Source: Holophagae bacterium
GTDB lineage: Bacteria; Acidobacteriota; Holophagae; Acanthopleuribacterales; Acanthopleuribacteraceae
Length of the DNA: 64,000 nt
Assembly: GCA_030429565.1 (NCBI GenBank)
Contig: JAUIFE010000005.1
Coordinates: 434,001-498,000 of the forward strand
Direction: 5' to 3'
The notes beneath the pieces are model-generated. The model searched no databases. It was not told the DNA's origin and was given only the letters and a program-made list of their open reading frames with translations. Of this stretch, positions 1 to 9,523 are shown piece by piece; the stretch's first letter is position 1, and every line of letters begins with the position of its first letter. The position numbers and the translations under genes were made by a program.

Positions 1-1631
1 CGACGGACCCCGATTTCGTCGGCGTACTCGCTCATGTCGAAGCGGGTTAGGCGGTCCTCGTCGCCGAACAAGCGTTTGGCCAGCGCCTTGGCCGATTCCG
101 TTTTGCCGACGCCGGTGGGTCCGATGAATAACAGCGAACAAATCGGTCGGCCTGGCTGCGTCAGTCGTGCTTTGACGGTGGCCAACATGTCGACCATGTG
201 CCCGATGGCGCGGTGTTGGCCGATAATGGCGCTTTCAAAGAAGGCGCGCGTTTCCGACAGCGACATGGGCAACTTGCGGTCGAGAATAAAAGGAGGCAGG
301 CCGCTCACCTGGCTAAAGCGCTCTATGATGTGGCCTTCCTCGATTTTTTCGCCGCGTGCCGTTTCCAGGCATAGGTTGTCGAGGAAACGCATGAGCGGTC
401 CCGGTTGGGCCGAGTAGGCCGCAAAACGGCCAAACAACTTGACCAGCATCCTGCGCGCCGCCGGGGTAATCGTCAGCCCAAAGCGTTTTTGCCGAAAATC
501 GGCGGCCGCCTCGAGGATCGCCTGGGTTTGGCCCGCATCGGGTTCGTCGATGTCGATGCGCTCAAACGCCTGCAGCAAGTTCGGCTCTTTCTTTTCCAAC
601 AACAGGTAGTGTTCCGACGTGCACTCGCAAATCACCGCCAGGCGCCCAGAGGCAATGTGCGGCCGCAGAAAGGCGGCGATGCCTTGCTGCACGCTCACAC
701 TCTGACCCACGTTGCTCAATTCAAACAGCGAGCCCAGCAGCAACACGTAGTTTTTGCTCGCCGCCGCCTCAATCATTTCGTTGACCACCTCTTGCCATTC
801 GCCGAAGCCGCTGCGTCCCGCAATCAAACGCGCACCGTTGGTTTCGAAAAACTTGAAGCGGGCGAACCCCTTCGCCGTTTGCCGTTGAATCATTTCGCGT
901 ACAATCGCACTTTTTCCCACACCCGACGGCCCGACCAACAAAATACCGCAGCGGTTTGTGCGCAACAGCGCATCGCCAATGCGTTGGATTTCGGCGTCGC
1001 GGCCAAAGGTCGGCAGCGCGTTTTTGTCGCGCTCCAGCCGGCGTGCATTCCCTTCAACCGGGCACTTCTTTTGGGCCTGCTCGCCTTTGAGGCGAGCCAA
1101 GGTGCTGGGAAAATCCAATTCGATATTCAGATGATCAAGCGTCACCTCTTGGCTCTGGCTTTCCGCCACTAATTGCTGCAAATCTCGGCTTGCACCGATG
1201 CGCAGCAGGTAGCGCTTGATTTCACTTTCGCCGCGTTCTTCCCACGACTCCGCGTCGCGGCTGGTGAAGGATAGTTCGAGCCAGGGTACGAAGCCTACCC
1301 AGTAATCGCGGCCCTCCGGCTGCGTTTTGCGATAACGGACAACCGGAAAAGGGATCGCCAGACTTTTGCTCCAAGACACGTTTTCGTGATGGGCCGCGAC
1401 GGCAATCGTCAACCGTTCCACCGTCGCGTCCTCGGCACTGAGGTTTTGGGCGTAGTGGTCGCTTTGATCATTAGGCAAAGCCGTTTCCAATAATGTTTTG
1501 AGTTTGCTGAGCGCCTGTTCGGGGTAGTGGCCGATGGACGTATATCGGACGTTGAAAAGGCTACTCGCCAAAAAACGATCTTCATCGAGCTGTGCCAACA
1601 CGACGGATAGGCGGTACGAAATACGCGACAT
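1..1631 (-). CDS. ClpA/ClpB-like double AAA+ ATPase (3' end cut by window edge)
   Basis: Reading leftward from an ATG at 1631, an open frame of about 543 codons runs off the window, so the C-terminus is missing. Residues 1-205 match no domain I recognise and lack obvious Clp N-repeats. A first AAA module begins near residue 209 (FGRDAEIQRI) with Walker A VGPSGVGKS at about 233-241. A second begins near 'IGQHRAIGHMV' with Walker A IGPTGVGKTE, followed by the RFDMSEYAD strand typical of the ClpA/B D2 domain. The family uses ATP to unfold or remodel proteins in the cytoplasm. The unusual N-terminus suggests a specialised adaptor or secretion role rather than housekeeping ClpB; that is inference. 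The next gene starts about 90 bp upstream on the same strand, so co-transcription with the hydrolase is possible. Confidence 0.85.
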   Translation of the reverse strand, partial: MSRISYRLSVVLAQLDEDRFLASSLFNVRYTSIGHYPEQALSKLKTLLETALPNDQSDHYAQNLSAEDATVERLTIAVAAHHENVSWSKSLAIPFPVVRYRKTQPEGRDYWVGFVPWLELSFTSRDAESWEERGESEIKRYLLRIGASRDLQQLVAESQSQEVTLDHLNIELDFPSTLARLKGEQAQKKCPVEGNARRLERDKNALPTFGRDAEIQRIGDALLRTNRCGILLVGPSGVGKSAIVREMIQRQTAKGFARFKFFETNGARLIAGRSGFGEWQEVVNEMIEAAASKNYVLLLGSLFELSNVGQSVSVQQGIAAFLRPHIASGRLAVICECTSEHYLLLEKKEPNLLQAFERIDIDEPDAGQTQAILEAAADFRQKRFGLTITPAARRMLVKLFGRFAAYSAQPGPLMRFLDNLCLETARGEKIEEGHIIERFSQVSGLPPFILDRKLPMSLSETRAFFESAIIGQHRAIGHMVDMLATVKARLTQPGRPICSLLFIGPTGVGKTESAKALAKRLFGDEDRLTRFDMSEYADEIGVR

Positions 1632-1722
1632 GGGTTTCCTTTGTGGCCTGTTTACTGGGAAATGGTCAATGAGACGATGCGTCCCTTGCTTTTAAGCGCA
1701 AAATGACGTTGAATCCGGTTAC

Positions 1723-2649
1723 TTAATACGAAGATTTCTCTTGCGTCGGCGTTTGCGGTCCGTACTCGAGCTTTTCGGCGAGGAAGGGCAAGACCAGATC
1801 GATCGGGTGCGGGCAGTCGTCGTGGCCGCAGGGGACTTCCTGGTAACGGACGTCGGCGGCCAAGTCGCGTAACTGACGGGCGAAATGGATGGGAATCAGG
1901 GTGTCTTGCGTACCGTGATAAATGAGCAGCGGCTGCTGAAACGCCGCCACGATCTTTGTATTGTCGAAGCGATCACGCAGTAAAAACCCGGGTTTGCGAT
2001 GGTGAACCACCAAATCGCGCAAGCTCGCAAAACCCGATTCAAGGATCAGGGCCGCAATCGGGCGCTCCGCCGCCAACACACCAATGGGGCCCGAGCCGAT
2101 TGAGCGACCCCAGGCCACGATTCGGGTGGCATCGATGTCGTCGCGAGCCGCCAGCAGGTCATAGGCGGCCAACACGTTGCGCCGCAGGCTGTCGTAGTTG
2201 GCACTGCCGGTTGCCTCGCCATAACCGGGAAATTCCAGCAACAACACCGAATAGCCGTGGCGCGGGTATTGTCGGAAGGTTTCAAGAAACCAATGGGCGC
2301 ACTCGCCGTTGCCGTGGGCAAAGAGGATCACGGGGCGCCGGTCGGTGGCGGCGGTGGCCGCGTTGAGGAATAATCCGTAACCCTCGGTCAAGTCGAGGCG
2401 GATCACGTCGTCCGGCAGAGGCTGGGGCAGGGGATCCTCGGGCGCGGGATACAAAATTTTGCGCTGCAGGAAAAACAACAGCAGCAGGTGCAAGGCCACG
2501 GCAATGGCAATCAATTTTATGGCGCGTAACAAAAACGCTAAAATAGGCGTTGCGAATTCCATGATGGACTTGGCCTCGGCGGGGTTTCCTTCATCAAACA
2601 CCATCAAGGTAAGGTTGCCAAGCTTCTTTTGGGAAACGCCGCGCCTCAT
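1723..2649 (-). CDS. membrane-anchored alpha/beta hydrolase (Bem46/ABHD13-like)
   Basis: This 308-aa protein has one N-terminal membrane segment (about 35-61) followed by an alpha/beta-hydrolase fold. HGNGE (112-116) is the oxyanion strand. The nucleophile elbow is GRSIGSG with Ser183, and the likely acid and base are Asp249 (HGTQD) and His276 (PCGHDD). The family hydrolyses esters or related bonds; the substrate cannot be deduced. The order of motifs resembles Bem46/ABHD13-type serine hydrolases. The longest start at 2649 has AAGG about 9 bp upstream. An alternative ATG at 2562 (MEFATP) would place the membrane segment right at the N-terminus and is almost as plausible. The protein probably faces the periplasm from the inner membrane. 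Confidence 0.85.
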   Translation of the reverse strand: MRRGVSQKKLGNLTLMVFDEGNPAEAKSIMEFATPILAFLLRAIKLIAIAVALHLLLLFFLQRKILYPAPEDPLPQPLPDDVIRLDLTEGYGLFLNAATAATDRRPVILFAHGNGECAHWFLETFRQYPRHGYSVLLLEFPGYGEATGSANYDSLRRNVLAAYDLLAARDDIDATRIVAWGRSIGSGPIGVLAAERPIAALILESGFASLRDLVVHHRKPGFLLRDRFDNTKIVAAFQQPLLIYHGTQDTLIPIHFARQLRDLAADVRYQEVPCGHDDCPHPIDLVLPFLAEKLEYGPQTPTQEKSSY

Positions 2650-2717
2650 TCGTTGACGCCTTATCTGCCTTGATGTGCCCTCTTTGTGCTAATCACCGTA
2701 ATTAGAGGACGGTCATT

Positions 2718-3692
2718 TTGGTTTGTTTCACCTTCATTGTTTTATTTGGATTGGGCCAAATCGCGCCGCCGTCCACCTACCAAGGGCAAACCATTGAAGA
2801 TTTGCCCGCTGTTGCCGAAGCCGACATCGACTTGGGTTTGTGGGCCTTGGTGATTGCCAAGCAGGTGCAGCCCGAGCTCGACGTGACCCGTTATTTACGT
2901 GTGCTCGATGAAACCGCCGCCGCCGTGGTGCGCGGCCTGCCGGCCGGTGATGACGACATGGCCAAACTCATGATCGCGCAAATGGTGATTTACCAACCCG
3001 GTTGGTGGAACGAGCAGCGCGTTTATCGCTACGATCAAAGCGATCCGCTGGGCGATAAAGGTGACAACCGCTTGCTCAGCACCTATATCGATACGCGCTT
3101 GGGCAATTGTGTCAGTATGCCTACGTTTTATATGGCGGTGCTGCAGCGCGTTGATCCCGGCCTTGAGTTGTACGGTGTGGAACTGCCGCATCACTTGTTT
3201 TTCCGCATGCGCAACCGGCAAACAGGCGCCTGGGTCAATATGGAAGCGACCAACGGTACCACCGCTCGCGATGTCTGGCTGGCTCGGCAAACCGGGGTGA
3301 GCGAGGCGCAAATCAAATCCGGCTTTTACATGAAAAACCTTACTAAGAAACAGTATTTGGCCGTGTTGATGCGCGATTTAGAGGGCCGTGCGGTGGCCGC
3401 CGGCGACTGGTCGGAAGCCTTGCGTCTGAATGCCTTGATCGAACGCGTCGATCCCGACGCCGTGTGGGTGCGCGTCAACCGCGCCGCCATTTTGCACCTG
3501 CAGGTGGAGGCTATGGTTAAGGCGGCGGAGGCGAGCGGCCGACCGCTGACCGCCGAACAAACCGCGCTTGCTCGAGAAAAAAGTGCGCGTGGTGAACAAC
3601 TTTTTGCGTGGGCACGGCAACGCGGTTGGTCGCCGCCGGCCCCCGACGAGCGGCGTAAATACTTGGAAAGGTTATCGCAAACACCCGAATAA
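2718..3692 (+). CDS. SirB1-like transglutaminase-fold protein
   Basis: A TTG start at 2718 follows AGAGGA by 8 bp. The N-terminus is hydrophobic (MVCFTFIVLFGLGQI) and may be a short signal peptide. The core matches the Transglut_core2/SirB1 pattern: RLGNCVSMP with Cys131, LPHHLFFR with His158/159, and WVNMEATNG around residues 172-180. This is the Cys-His-Asp/Asn order of papain-like transglutaminase folds. The C-terminal third is helical and ends in a charged tail. Whether it is an active protease/amidase or a structural relative is unknown. It is transcribed divergently from the hydrolase at 1723-2649, with about 70 bp between the starts. Confidence 0.75.
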   Translation: MVCFTFIVLFGLGQIAPPSTYQGQTIEDLPAVAEADIDLGLWALVIAKQVQPELDVTRYLRVLDETAAAVVRGLPAGDDDMAKLMIAQMVIYQPGWWNEQRVYRYDQSDPLGDKGDNRLLSTYIDTRLGNCVSMPTFYMAVLQRVDPGLELYGVELPHHLFFRMRNRQTGAWVNMEATNGTTARDVWLARQTGVSEAQIKSGFYMKNLTKKQYLAVLMRDLEGRAVAAGDWSEALRLNALIERVDPDAVWVRVNRAAILHLQVEAMVKAAEASGRPLTAEQTALAREKSARGEQLFAWARQRGWSPPAPDERRKYLERLSQTPE

Positions 3693-3881
3693 CGCCGATC
3701 CTTGGTTTGTTGTTTTTGTCGATGGGTCGGTTTTGTTGCACTCGCTTGGTTGTTGTCGGGCGGAATAAAGCGTAAGATAAACAATAAATTCACACCGCTA
3801 AAGTCGCATCAACCACTGACGCCGTTGTCGACGGCAATTAACCCGCGCGCCCCGGTCGCGCCGTCCTTTTGCGAGGCGCTT

Positions 3882-4661
3882 GTGTCCCTGCGGATTTCAT
3901 CGTTTTTTGCGCTTATCGTCGGCTGTTGCGGCCTTGTGTCGGCCGGCGTGTCACTGAGTGGGGATGCCAAGCATCGCGGCGAGCAAGGCTTGCGTATCAG
4001 CGGTGGTCGTGCGCCTTTTGAAATCATTGCCGACAGCACCGAGCCGCTGCAGCGCTTGCGGGTGCGCTTCTACCTGCGCGTGCGCGATCTGGAACTTTCC
4101 GAGGGGACGACGGTGACGCTGCTCCAAGGTGACGGGTCGCAACTAGGCTGCTTGGCGGTTTCGGTCGGCCGTGTCGACGGCACCTTGCGTTTGGGTTGGT
4201 CGGCCGCCGTGGACGGCGGTAGCGTGCAACAGGTTACCCCCAGTCAGGGCCCCGCCCTCGCCGCTTCCTGGCAGGCACTTGAAGTGGCCTGGTCCGCCGA
4301 GGCCGGCGGCGGCTCGCTCCAACTTTGGCTCAACGATGTCGCGCTTGCCCCACTCACCGACCTTACCAATGGTTCTTGTTTGGTTACTACTTTGCGCTTG
4401 GGTTTGCCAGGCGTTGAACCCGGCGCTTTTAGCGGGTTTCTCGATATTGACAGTTTCGTTTGGCGGGATCGTGGCGAGATCGGCACTTTATCCTTTGACC
4501 CCGTCCAAATCATTGCTTACACCGCCGCTTGGCCCGCCGATCACTCGGTCCTTTTTCTCGCCGGCCTGGTCGGTGAAGCGTCCTCCTCCGTCTCAAAAAC
4601 TTCAGCCGACGCTCGGCTGCCTACCTCTGAAACTGAAAAGGATGGTTTCCATGAACATTAA
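3882..4661 (+). CDS. secreted protein with laminin-G-like beta-sandwich (hypothetical)
   Basis: The frame is open from 3702, but a GTG at 3882 preceded by GCGAGGCG gives a normal signal peptide (hydrophobic stretch SSFFALIVGCCGLVSAG) and is my preferred start, giving 259 aa. The body (RGEQGLRISGG, then RVRFYLRVRDLEL, WQALEVAWSAE, LQLWLNDVAL) has the rhythm of a concanavalin/LamG-type sandwich similar to proteins that carry 'choice-of-anchor' folds. No catalytic motif is visible. The TAA stop overlaps the ATG of the next gene (4651) by 11 bp, so the two are probably translationally coupled, together with the large gene starting at 5267. Confidence 0.65.
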   Translation: MSLRISSFFALIVGCCGLVSAGVSLSGDAKHRGEQGLRISGGRAPFEIIADSTEPLQRLRVRFYLRVRDLELSEGTTVTLLQGDGSQLGCLAVSVGRVDGTLRLGWSAAVDGGSVQQVTPSQGPALAASWQALEVAWSAEAGGGSLQLWLNDVALAPLTDLTNGSCLVTTLRLGLPGVEPGAFSGFLDIDSFVWRDRGEIGTLSFDPVQIIAYTAAWPADHSVLFLAGLVGEASSSVSKTSADARLPTSETEKDGFHEH

Positions 4662-5244
4662 ATCCTGCTTCCTTGTGGCGGCGTTGCTGGGTTGGTCGGC
4701 GTTGGCGCAAACCCCAAGCACCGAAACGCCCGCGACCCAGACCGGCATTCAGGTCCACGGCGTTTGGACCATTCAAGTCTTCGAGCCCGATGGCCGTGAG
4801 GTTTCCTCCAAAACCTTTCACAACGCCCTGGTCGGCGCGAGTTTTTTAACCAGTTTCCTCAATGCCGAGGTGGTCAGTGGCGGCGGTTATTTGGTTCTGG
4901 AAACGGCGGCGGGTAGCGGCGGCCCCTGTGGTGGTCCCTGCCACATCGGCACCAGCGCGCTCAATGCCGGCATTACTTTTCAAGCGACCAACCTGGTTAC
5001 CAGCTATCAAGGGACCAACTTTGAGACCCTGCAAATGGTGGGCAGTGTCACCGCATCCAGCAATGAGACCATTGGCGCCGTCGCTTCATGGTTTTGCGTG
5101 TGCAACGCCGCCACCACGACCGCCACCCAGTGCGCCGCGCAGCCTTCCTCATGTGGGGCTTTTACCCGCAAGGTTCTCGCCTCGGGCATCGCTGTGACCG
5201 CCGGCCAAATTGTTCAAGTAACCTTGGAAATCACCTTCTCATAA
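4651..5244 (+). CDS. secreted hypothetical protein (197 aa)
   Basis: The start at 4651 is chosen because AAAGGA lies 7-10 bp upstream and a signal peptide follows at once (MNIKSCFLVAALLGWSALAQ, cut after AQ). The mature part contains GVWTIQVFEPDGREVSSKTFHNAL, a pattern reminiscent of short phage-tail or surface-associated beta proteins, and three cysteine clusters (GGPCGGPCH, WFCVCN, CAAQPSSC) that could form disulfides in the periplasm or outside the cell. I do not recognise the family. It overlaps the preceding gene and is followed 22 bp later by the 860-aa secreted protein, so the three look like one transcription unit for surface or exported proteins. Confidence 0.7.
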   Translation: MNIKSCFLVAALLGWSALAQTPSTETPATQTGIQVHGVWTIQVFEPDGREVSSKTFHNALVGASFLTSFLNAEVVSGGGYLVLETAAGSGGPCGGPCHIGTSALNAGITFQATNLVTSYQGTNFETLQMVGSVTASSNETIGAVASWFCVCNAATTTATQCAAQPSSCGAFTRKVLASGIAVTAGQIVQVTLEITFS

Positions 5245-5266
5245 CCGGCAAAAGGCGGAACCTGCC

Positions 5267-7849
5267 ATGAAAGGATGCGCGATCATTGCGGTCTTTTGGG
5301 CCGTTTGCCTGGGGTTGTGGGCGCAGCAAGCCGACCTGCAGGTGAACCTTGCGGCGGCGCCGACCCCGGCTGCCTTGGATGGGGAATTGGTGTATACCGT
5401 CACGGTCACCAACGCCGGTCCCGATAGCGCCGCCGATGTGTCGACGGTGCTGCTGTTGCCGACCGGCACCGATTTGGTGTCGCACCAACCGGCCGGTGTC
5501 TACAACCAGGAAATGCGCAGCCTGACCTGGAGCGAAGCATCGTTGGCCATTGGCGCCGGCTTGAGTTACACCGTGCGGATTGCGCTGCCGCTGCGCAGTG
5601 TCGGCAGCCAAATCGAAATCAACTCCCTCGGCTACGACGGCCAAGGCGAACCCAGCGCCATGCTGCGCGTCTTACCTGGTGCCACCCCGCTCGATTTACT
5701 GCAAAACCTGCCCGCGGTGACGGAACCGACCGGGCTGGTGCAGACGGGTGACGGCACTTTTTACCTGCTTGATATAGGGGACGCCGCGCTTACCGCCGGT
5801 GGCGACGTGCCGCAAACCGATGGTCGTTTGATGCGCCTCGAGCCCGAAGGCGCCGTGGCCGTGAGCAGTGGCGACATGCTGTTTAACCCGCGTGCGCTGG
5901 TCGTTCAGGGCGATCACTTGATTGTCGCCGACCCACAAACCTATGCTGAAGGCGTACCCGCCGACGGCCGTTTGCTTGCGATTGACGCCGGCAGCGGCGC
6001 CCAGTCCTTGTTTGCGGCGGGCACCTGGCTCAGCGAGCCGCGCGATGTGATCAACGACGGTGCGGGCGGTTTTTTTGTCATTGACGGCAATACCAATCTG
6101 ATTCGCATCGACGCTTCCGGCACCGAGCAAACACGCCTCACCAGCGGCAACTTTATCCAAGCACCGCAAGCGCTGGCTCGCGACAGCCTCGGCCAATTTT
6201 GGGTCGCTGATCAGGTGAGTGGTGTGATCCGCATCGACGGCGCTAATTATAGTCAAACCGTGCTCAAAGCAATTGACGCCGGCAACACCTTCGAAAACCC
6301 CTTTGATCTCATCGTCACCCGCGCCGATCGACTGTTTGTGACCAGCTACGCGCCAAACGCCGATCCTATTCAGCACGTGTTGGAACTCGATACCGGCGAC
6401 GGCTCGATCCTTTCCGCGCAACGCTACGATGGACCGCACGCCTATCGCGGCATGCAGGTTCGTTATCTCGTCACCGCCGATCTCAGCGCGACTTCGAGCA
6501 CCGATGATCCCAATACCGCCGACAACTTTTTTGCGTTAAACGGCGAAGTGTTGCCCGCTATTTCCACCGTGACGTTGAACGTGACCGAAGCCATCACCGT
6601 CACTGATGACGCGCAGATCGCGCCCGCCGTGCAATTGGCCGTGCAAGAGGCCGTCGCCGTCGCTGATAACGCGCAGGTGCAACCCGCCCTTGCCCTGCAA
6701 GTACAAGAAACCGTGACCGTCACCGACAGCGGCGGGCCGACGCTTGCCGTGCAACTGCTCGTCAACGAGACCATCACCGTCGCCGACCTCGACCTGGTGC
6801 GGCTCGCCGTCCAACTGGCGGTACAGGAACAAATTTCCATCACCGATCTTGAGAATCTCCAAGCCGACAGCGGCGGGCCGACCGTGGCCGGCCTCTTTTT
6901 ACCGGGTTTGCGTGGCCTACCCGCCGGCGCCGAGCTTTTGTTGGGTGAGTCCCAGTGGTGGATTCGTTTTAGCGAGCTGATGCAGGATCCGCCCGGTGAT
7001 GAAAGCGTCAACGATGTCACCAACCCCATCCACTACCAACTCATCGCTGCCGGACCCGACGGCCGCGTTGATACCGATGGTTGCGGCGACTTATCCGCCG
7101 GCGACGATTTTTTAGTGGCTGTGGCCCGTGTGCAGTGGTTGCCGGAATCGCAAACCGCCGCCGTGGTTCCCGACGGCACTCATGTTTTGGGGCCCGGCCT
7201 GTATCGCCTTTTGGTGTGTGGTGATCGCGGTCTGACCGACCTCGAAGATTTGGCCTTGGACGGCGACGGGGATCATAAGCCAGGTGGCGATTTCCAAGCC
7301 GACTTTCGCGTTTTGGGCGACAACCTCGCCGCCAATCCGCACTTTGATCGCGATTTATCGGGGTGGGTTGTCGCGCGCGGTGACGGTGTCATCCAGTTTA
7401 GCGAAGAGGATGCTTATCGCGCCGCCACTTCCGGTTCGGCGTTATTCCCCGCCGCTGAAGCGGCGTCCGGTTTGAATCAATGCTTGGGCTGGCCCGAGGT
7501 TTCGTTCTGGCGGCTGGGCGGATTACTGCGTCTCGCACCTGAAGTCGGTGATGCGCGTTTGCTGATCCAGCTCGATTGGTATGACGGTGAGACCTGTGAA
7601 GGGGTGTTGTTGGCAAGTCATCAGCAAACGATTGGGTCGCGTTCGACGGAAGATCAGTGGTTGTCGTTCGCCTGGCAAGGGGAAGTTCCGGCGCAGGCCG
7701 CTTCCGTGAATGTGCGCTTTCACTGGTCGGAAGCTGCCGAAGGCGCTCGCTACCTTGACCGCTTGTATTTGGCCGCCGACGGCGAAGTTCGTTTGATCGA
7801 TGATTTTGAAGGGGAGACGCTCCAGCTTTGGCGTTTGCCCGACCCTTAA
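5267..7849 (+). CDS. large secreted repeat protein with DUF11-like domain and propeller-like region
   Basis: This 860-aa protein starts with a signal peptide (MKGCAIIAVFWAVCLGLWAQ) after AAGGCGGA. Residues about 20-120 (ADLQVNLAAAPTPA, VTVTNAGPDSAADV) resemble the DUF11 Ig-like domain of surface proteins. Residues about 140-400 are a run of NHL/propeller-like strands (DGRLMRLEPEG, LLAIDAGSG, NLIRIDASG). Residues 435-534 hold five imperfect 20-residue repeats built on V-x-L-x-V-x-E-x-(I/V)-x-(I/V)-(T/A)-D. The C-terminal part contains a calcium-loop-like stretch (LDGDGDHKPGGD) and a carbohydrate-binding-like sandwich. Likely cell-surface or secreted and adhesive or structural; no enzymatic site is seen. 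Confidence 0.8.
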   Translation: MKGCAIIAVFWAVCLGLWAQQADLQVNLAAAPTPAALDGELVYTVTVTNAGPDSAADVSTVLLLPTGTDLVSHQPAGVYNQEMRSLTWSEASLAIGAGLSYTVRIALPLRSVGSQIEINSLGYDGQGEPSAMLRVLPGATPLDLLQNLPAVTEPTGLVQTGDGTFYLLDIGDAALTAGGDVPQTDGRLMRLEPEGAVAVSSGDMLFNPRALVVQGDHLIVADPQTYAEGVPADGRLLAIDAGSGAQSLFAAGTWLSEPRDVINDGAGGFFVIDGNTNLIRIDASGTEQTRLTSGNFIQAPQALARDSLGQFWVADQVSGVIRIDGANYSQTVLKAIDAGNTFENPFDLIVTRADRLFVTSYAPNADPIQHVLELDTGDGSILSAQRYDGPHAYRGMQVRYLVTADLSATSSTDDPNTADNFFALNGEVLPAISTVTLNVTEAITVTDDAQIAPAVQLAVQEAVAVADNAQVQPALALQVQETVTVTDSGGPTLAVQLLVNETITVADLDLVRLAVQLAVQEQISITDLENLQADSGGPTVAGLFLPGLRGLPAGAELLLGESQWWIRFSELMQDPPGDESVNDVTNPIHYQLIAAGPDGRVDTDGCGDLSAGDDFLVAVARVQWLPESQTAAVVPDGTHVLGPGLYRLLVCGDRGLTDLEDLALDGDGDHKPGGDFQADFRVLGDNLAANPHFDRDLSGWVVARGDGVIQFSEEDAYRAATSGSALFPAAEAASGLNQCLGWPEVSFWRLGGLLRLAPEVGDARLLIQLDWYDGETCEGVLLASHQQTIGSRSTEDQWLSFAWQGEVPAQAASVNVRFHWSEAAEGARYLDRLYLAADGEVRLIDDFEGETLQLWRLPDP
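6569..6868 (+). repeat. five tandem 60-bp coding repeats
   Basis: Five direct 60-bp units (20 codons, residues 435-534 of the host protein) start at 6569, 6629, 6689, 6749 and 6809. Each encodes a variant of the pattern 'VQLAVQE-(A/T)-(V/I)-x-V-(A/T)-D'. Units 3 and 5 end next to the same short insert, DSGGPT. The unit length is constant while the DNA has diverged, which points to old duplication held by protein selection. Confidence 0.8.
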
Positions 7850-7856
7850 ACCACCG

Positions 7857-9401
7857 TTAGCGAAGCGTAAATCGCGCCATCGTTTCTTGCAATGCCGCCG
7901 CCATGGTTTCCAACGTATCGCCACCGGCTTGAATGCGTTCGCCGGCGCCGCGCAAACGGGTATTGGCTTCGTCCACTTGTTTGATATCAAACGCCATGTT
8001 TTGTGAGATTTGCGCACTTTCGGCAACCGTCTCACTGACCGTGTTTAGGCTGTCGGCGATGCCGGTGACGCTGCCCGACACCGATTGCACCGTGGCCGCC
8101 TGTTGGACCACCGCGCCGGCAATGGCGCCGACCATGTCTTCCACTTCACCCATGACGCCTTTGATTTGTTCCATTTCGCCCGCTGTCGCGACCGCCGTTT
8201 TTTGCATGACCTCGATCTTGCCGGTGATTTCCTCGACCGCATGATTGGTTTGGCGCGCCAGTTCCTTGACCTCATTGGCGACCACCCCAAAGCCGCGCCC
8301 CAGCTCGCCGGCGCGCGCTGCTTCGATGGTGGCATTGAGCGCCAAAAGTTTGGTTTGGTCGGCAATATCGTTAATCACGCTGGTGATGGTGGTAATTTCG
8401 CCCGCTGCTTGGGTTAGGTTTTGCGTGTCGGCCGAAGCGCGGTTCACAATGCCAACCATTTCGCGCGTGACATGACGCGCCTTTTCCGAGCTCTCGGCCA
8501 TGTCGTTTAACGCTTGCCGCATTTCGCGAACCGAATGGGCAATGGCCTGGGTTTCTTGTGCCGATTCCTCCATTTTGTTGCTGGTGATCGTCATGCTTTG
8601 GGTCAGCTCATCCGTTGATTCGGTGACGGTTTGCGTGCGTTCGTCGAGGTCGCCGAGTTGCTGATGAAGGTCGCGGTTCACCGAAGCCAGCGTATGGGCG
8701 TTGTCCGACAGCGTGTCGGCATTGTCGCCCAACTGCTGTAACAGCCCGCGTAAATTGTCGGCCATGACGGTGATGTCTTCACCCAAGTGGCCGATTTCGT
8801 CGCGACTGTGTCGCGTAATTACCGTGGTTAAATCGCCGCGCGCCATCATGCTCACCGCTTGAGATAGTGAGACCAGCGGGGTGAGCACCACGCGCCGAAA
8901 TAAAAAGAAGATCCCGAATCCGACCGCCGCCAGGGTAACCAAGAAGGTGAGGGCGAGGGTGCGGGTCATGTCGGCTAAAGCGGCTTCAATCAGTTGGGGA
9001 TTCACCAATAATTCAAAACGACCGAGGTTTTTGCCTTCAAACCTTAGTGGTGCTTCAAAGGAGGTGTGGGTGCGGTTGGGTCTGGTGCCGCAATCGACCA
9101 AAACCGCGCCCTCGGCGCCGTGAAAACCCGCCCAGGAAACGTTGGGGTCGCGCTCTTTCAACTGAGTCACAAAGGTTTTAAGGCGTTCCGGGGAACCGGC
9201 GGCGACATCTTCGGCCGCTAAAGTTGCAATCGTGCGTGCGTATTCTTGCGCCAACAGATCGCGCGAGTTTTCCAGCGTGCGCCGTTCATTGCGCAGCACC
9301 ATCGCGCCGATACCTAACTGCATGACGAGGAAAAGGCCCAATATGGGCAACAGAAATTTGGTGGCCAAGCGGCCGTTTTTTACCTGCGCATCGTGTGACA
9401 T
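7857..9401 (-). CDS. methyl-accepting chemotaxis protein
   Basis: The 514-aa protein has the full receptor layout. TM1 is at about 14-36 and TM2 at 149-169, with a periplasmic sensor of only about 110 residues between them. A HAMP domain follows (170-222), then a long coiled-coil signalling domain. The highly conserved hairpin tip is present ([26 protein letters not shown], about 356-382), which contacts CheA and CheW. Such receptors sense ligands and feed chemotaxis or related pathways. No che genes lie in the window, so it signals to a remote cluster. It converges on the secreted-protein gene, with 7 bp between the two stops. Confidence 0.95.
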   Translation of the reverse strand: MSHDAQVKNGRLATKFLLPILGLFLVMQLGIGAMVLRNERRTLENSRDLLAQEYARTIATLAAEDVAAGSPERLKTFVTQLKERDPNVSWAGFHGAEGAVLVDCGTRPNRTHTSFEAPLRFEGKNLGRFELLVNPQLIEAALADMTRTLALTFLVTLAAVGFGIFFLFRRVVLTPLVSLSQAVSMMARGDLTTVITRHSRDEIGHLGEDITVMADNLRGLLQQLGDNADTLSDNAHTLASVNRDLHQQLGDLDERTQTVTESTDELTQSMTITSNKMEESAQETQAIAHSVREMRQALNDMAESSEKARHVTREMVGIVNRASADTQNLTQAAGEITTITSVINDIADQTKLLALNATIEAARAGELGRGFGVVANEVKELARQTNHAVEEITGKIEVMQKTAVATAGEMEQIKGVMGEVEDMVGAIAGAVVQQAATVQSVSGSVTGIADSLNTVSETVAESAQISQNMAFDIKQVDEANTRLRGAGERIQAGGDTLETMAAALQETMARFTLR

Positions 9402-9523
9402 AACAACCTTTGGTGCCCGCTATAACGGCATGGCATTCTGTAATTCCAACTGAGTCATCATTTCGATAAGAACATCTTAGTCATCGGAAAACAGGTGCGT
9501 TTCCTAAACAATACCGGTTTTCT

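Noticed and set aside
34..1172. Plus-strand open frames at 34-417 and 405-1172
   Set aside because: They lie opposite the AAA+ ATPase gene, whose minus-strand product has clear Walker motifs.
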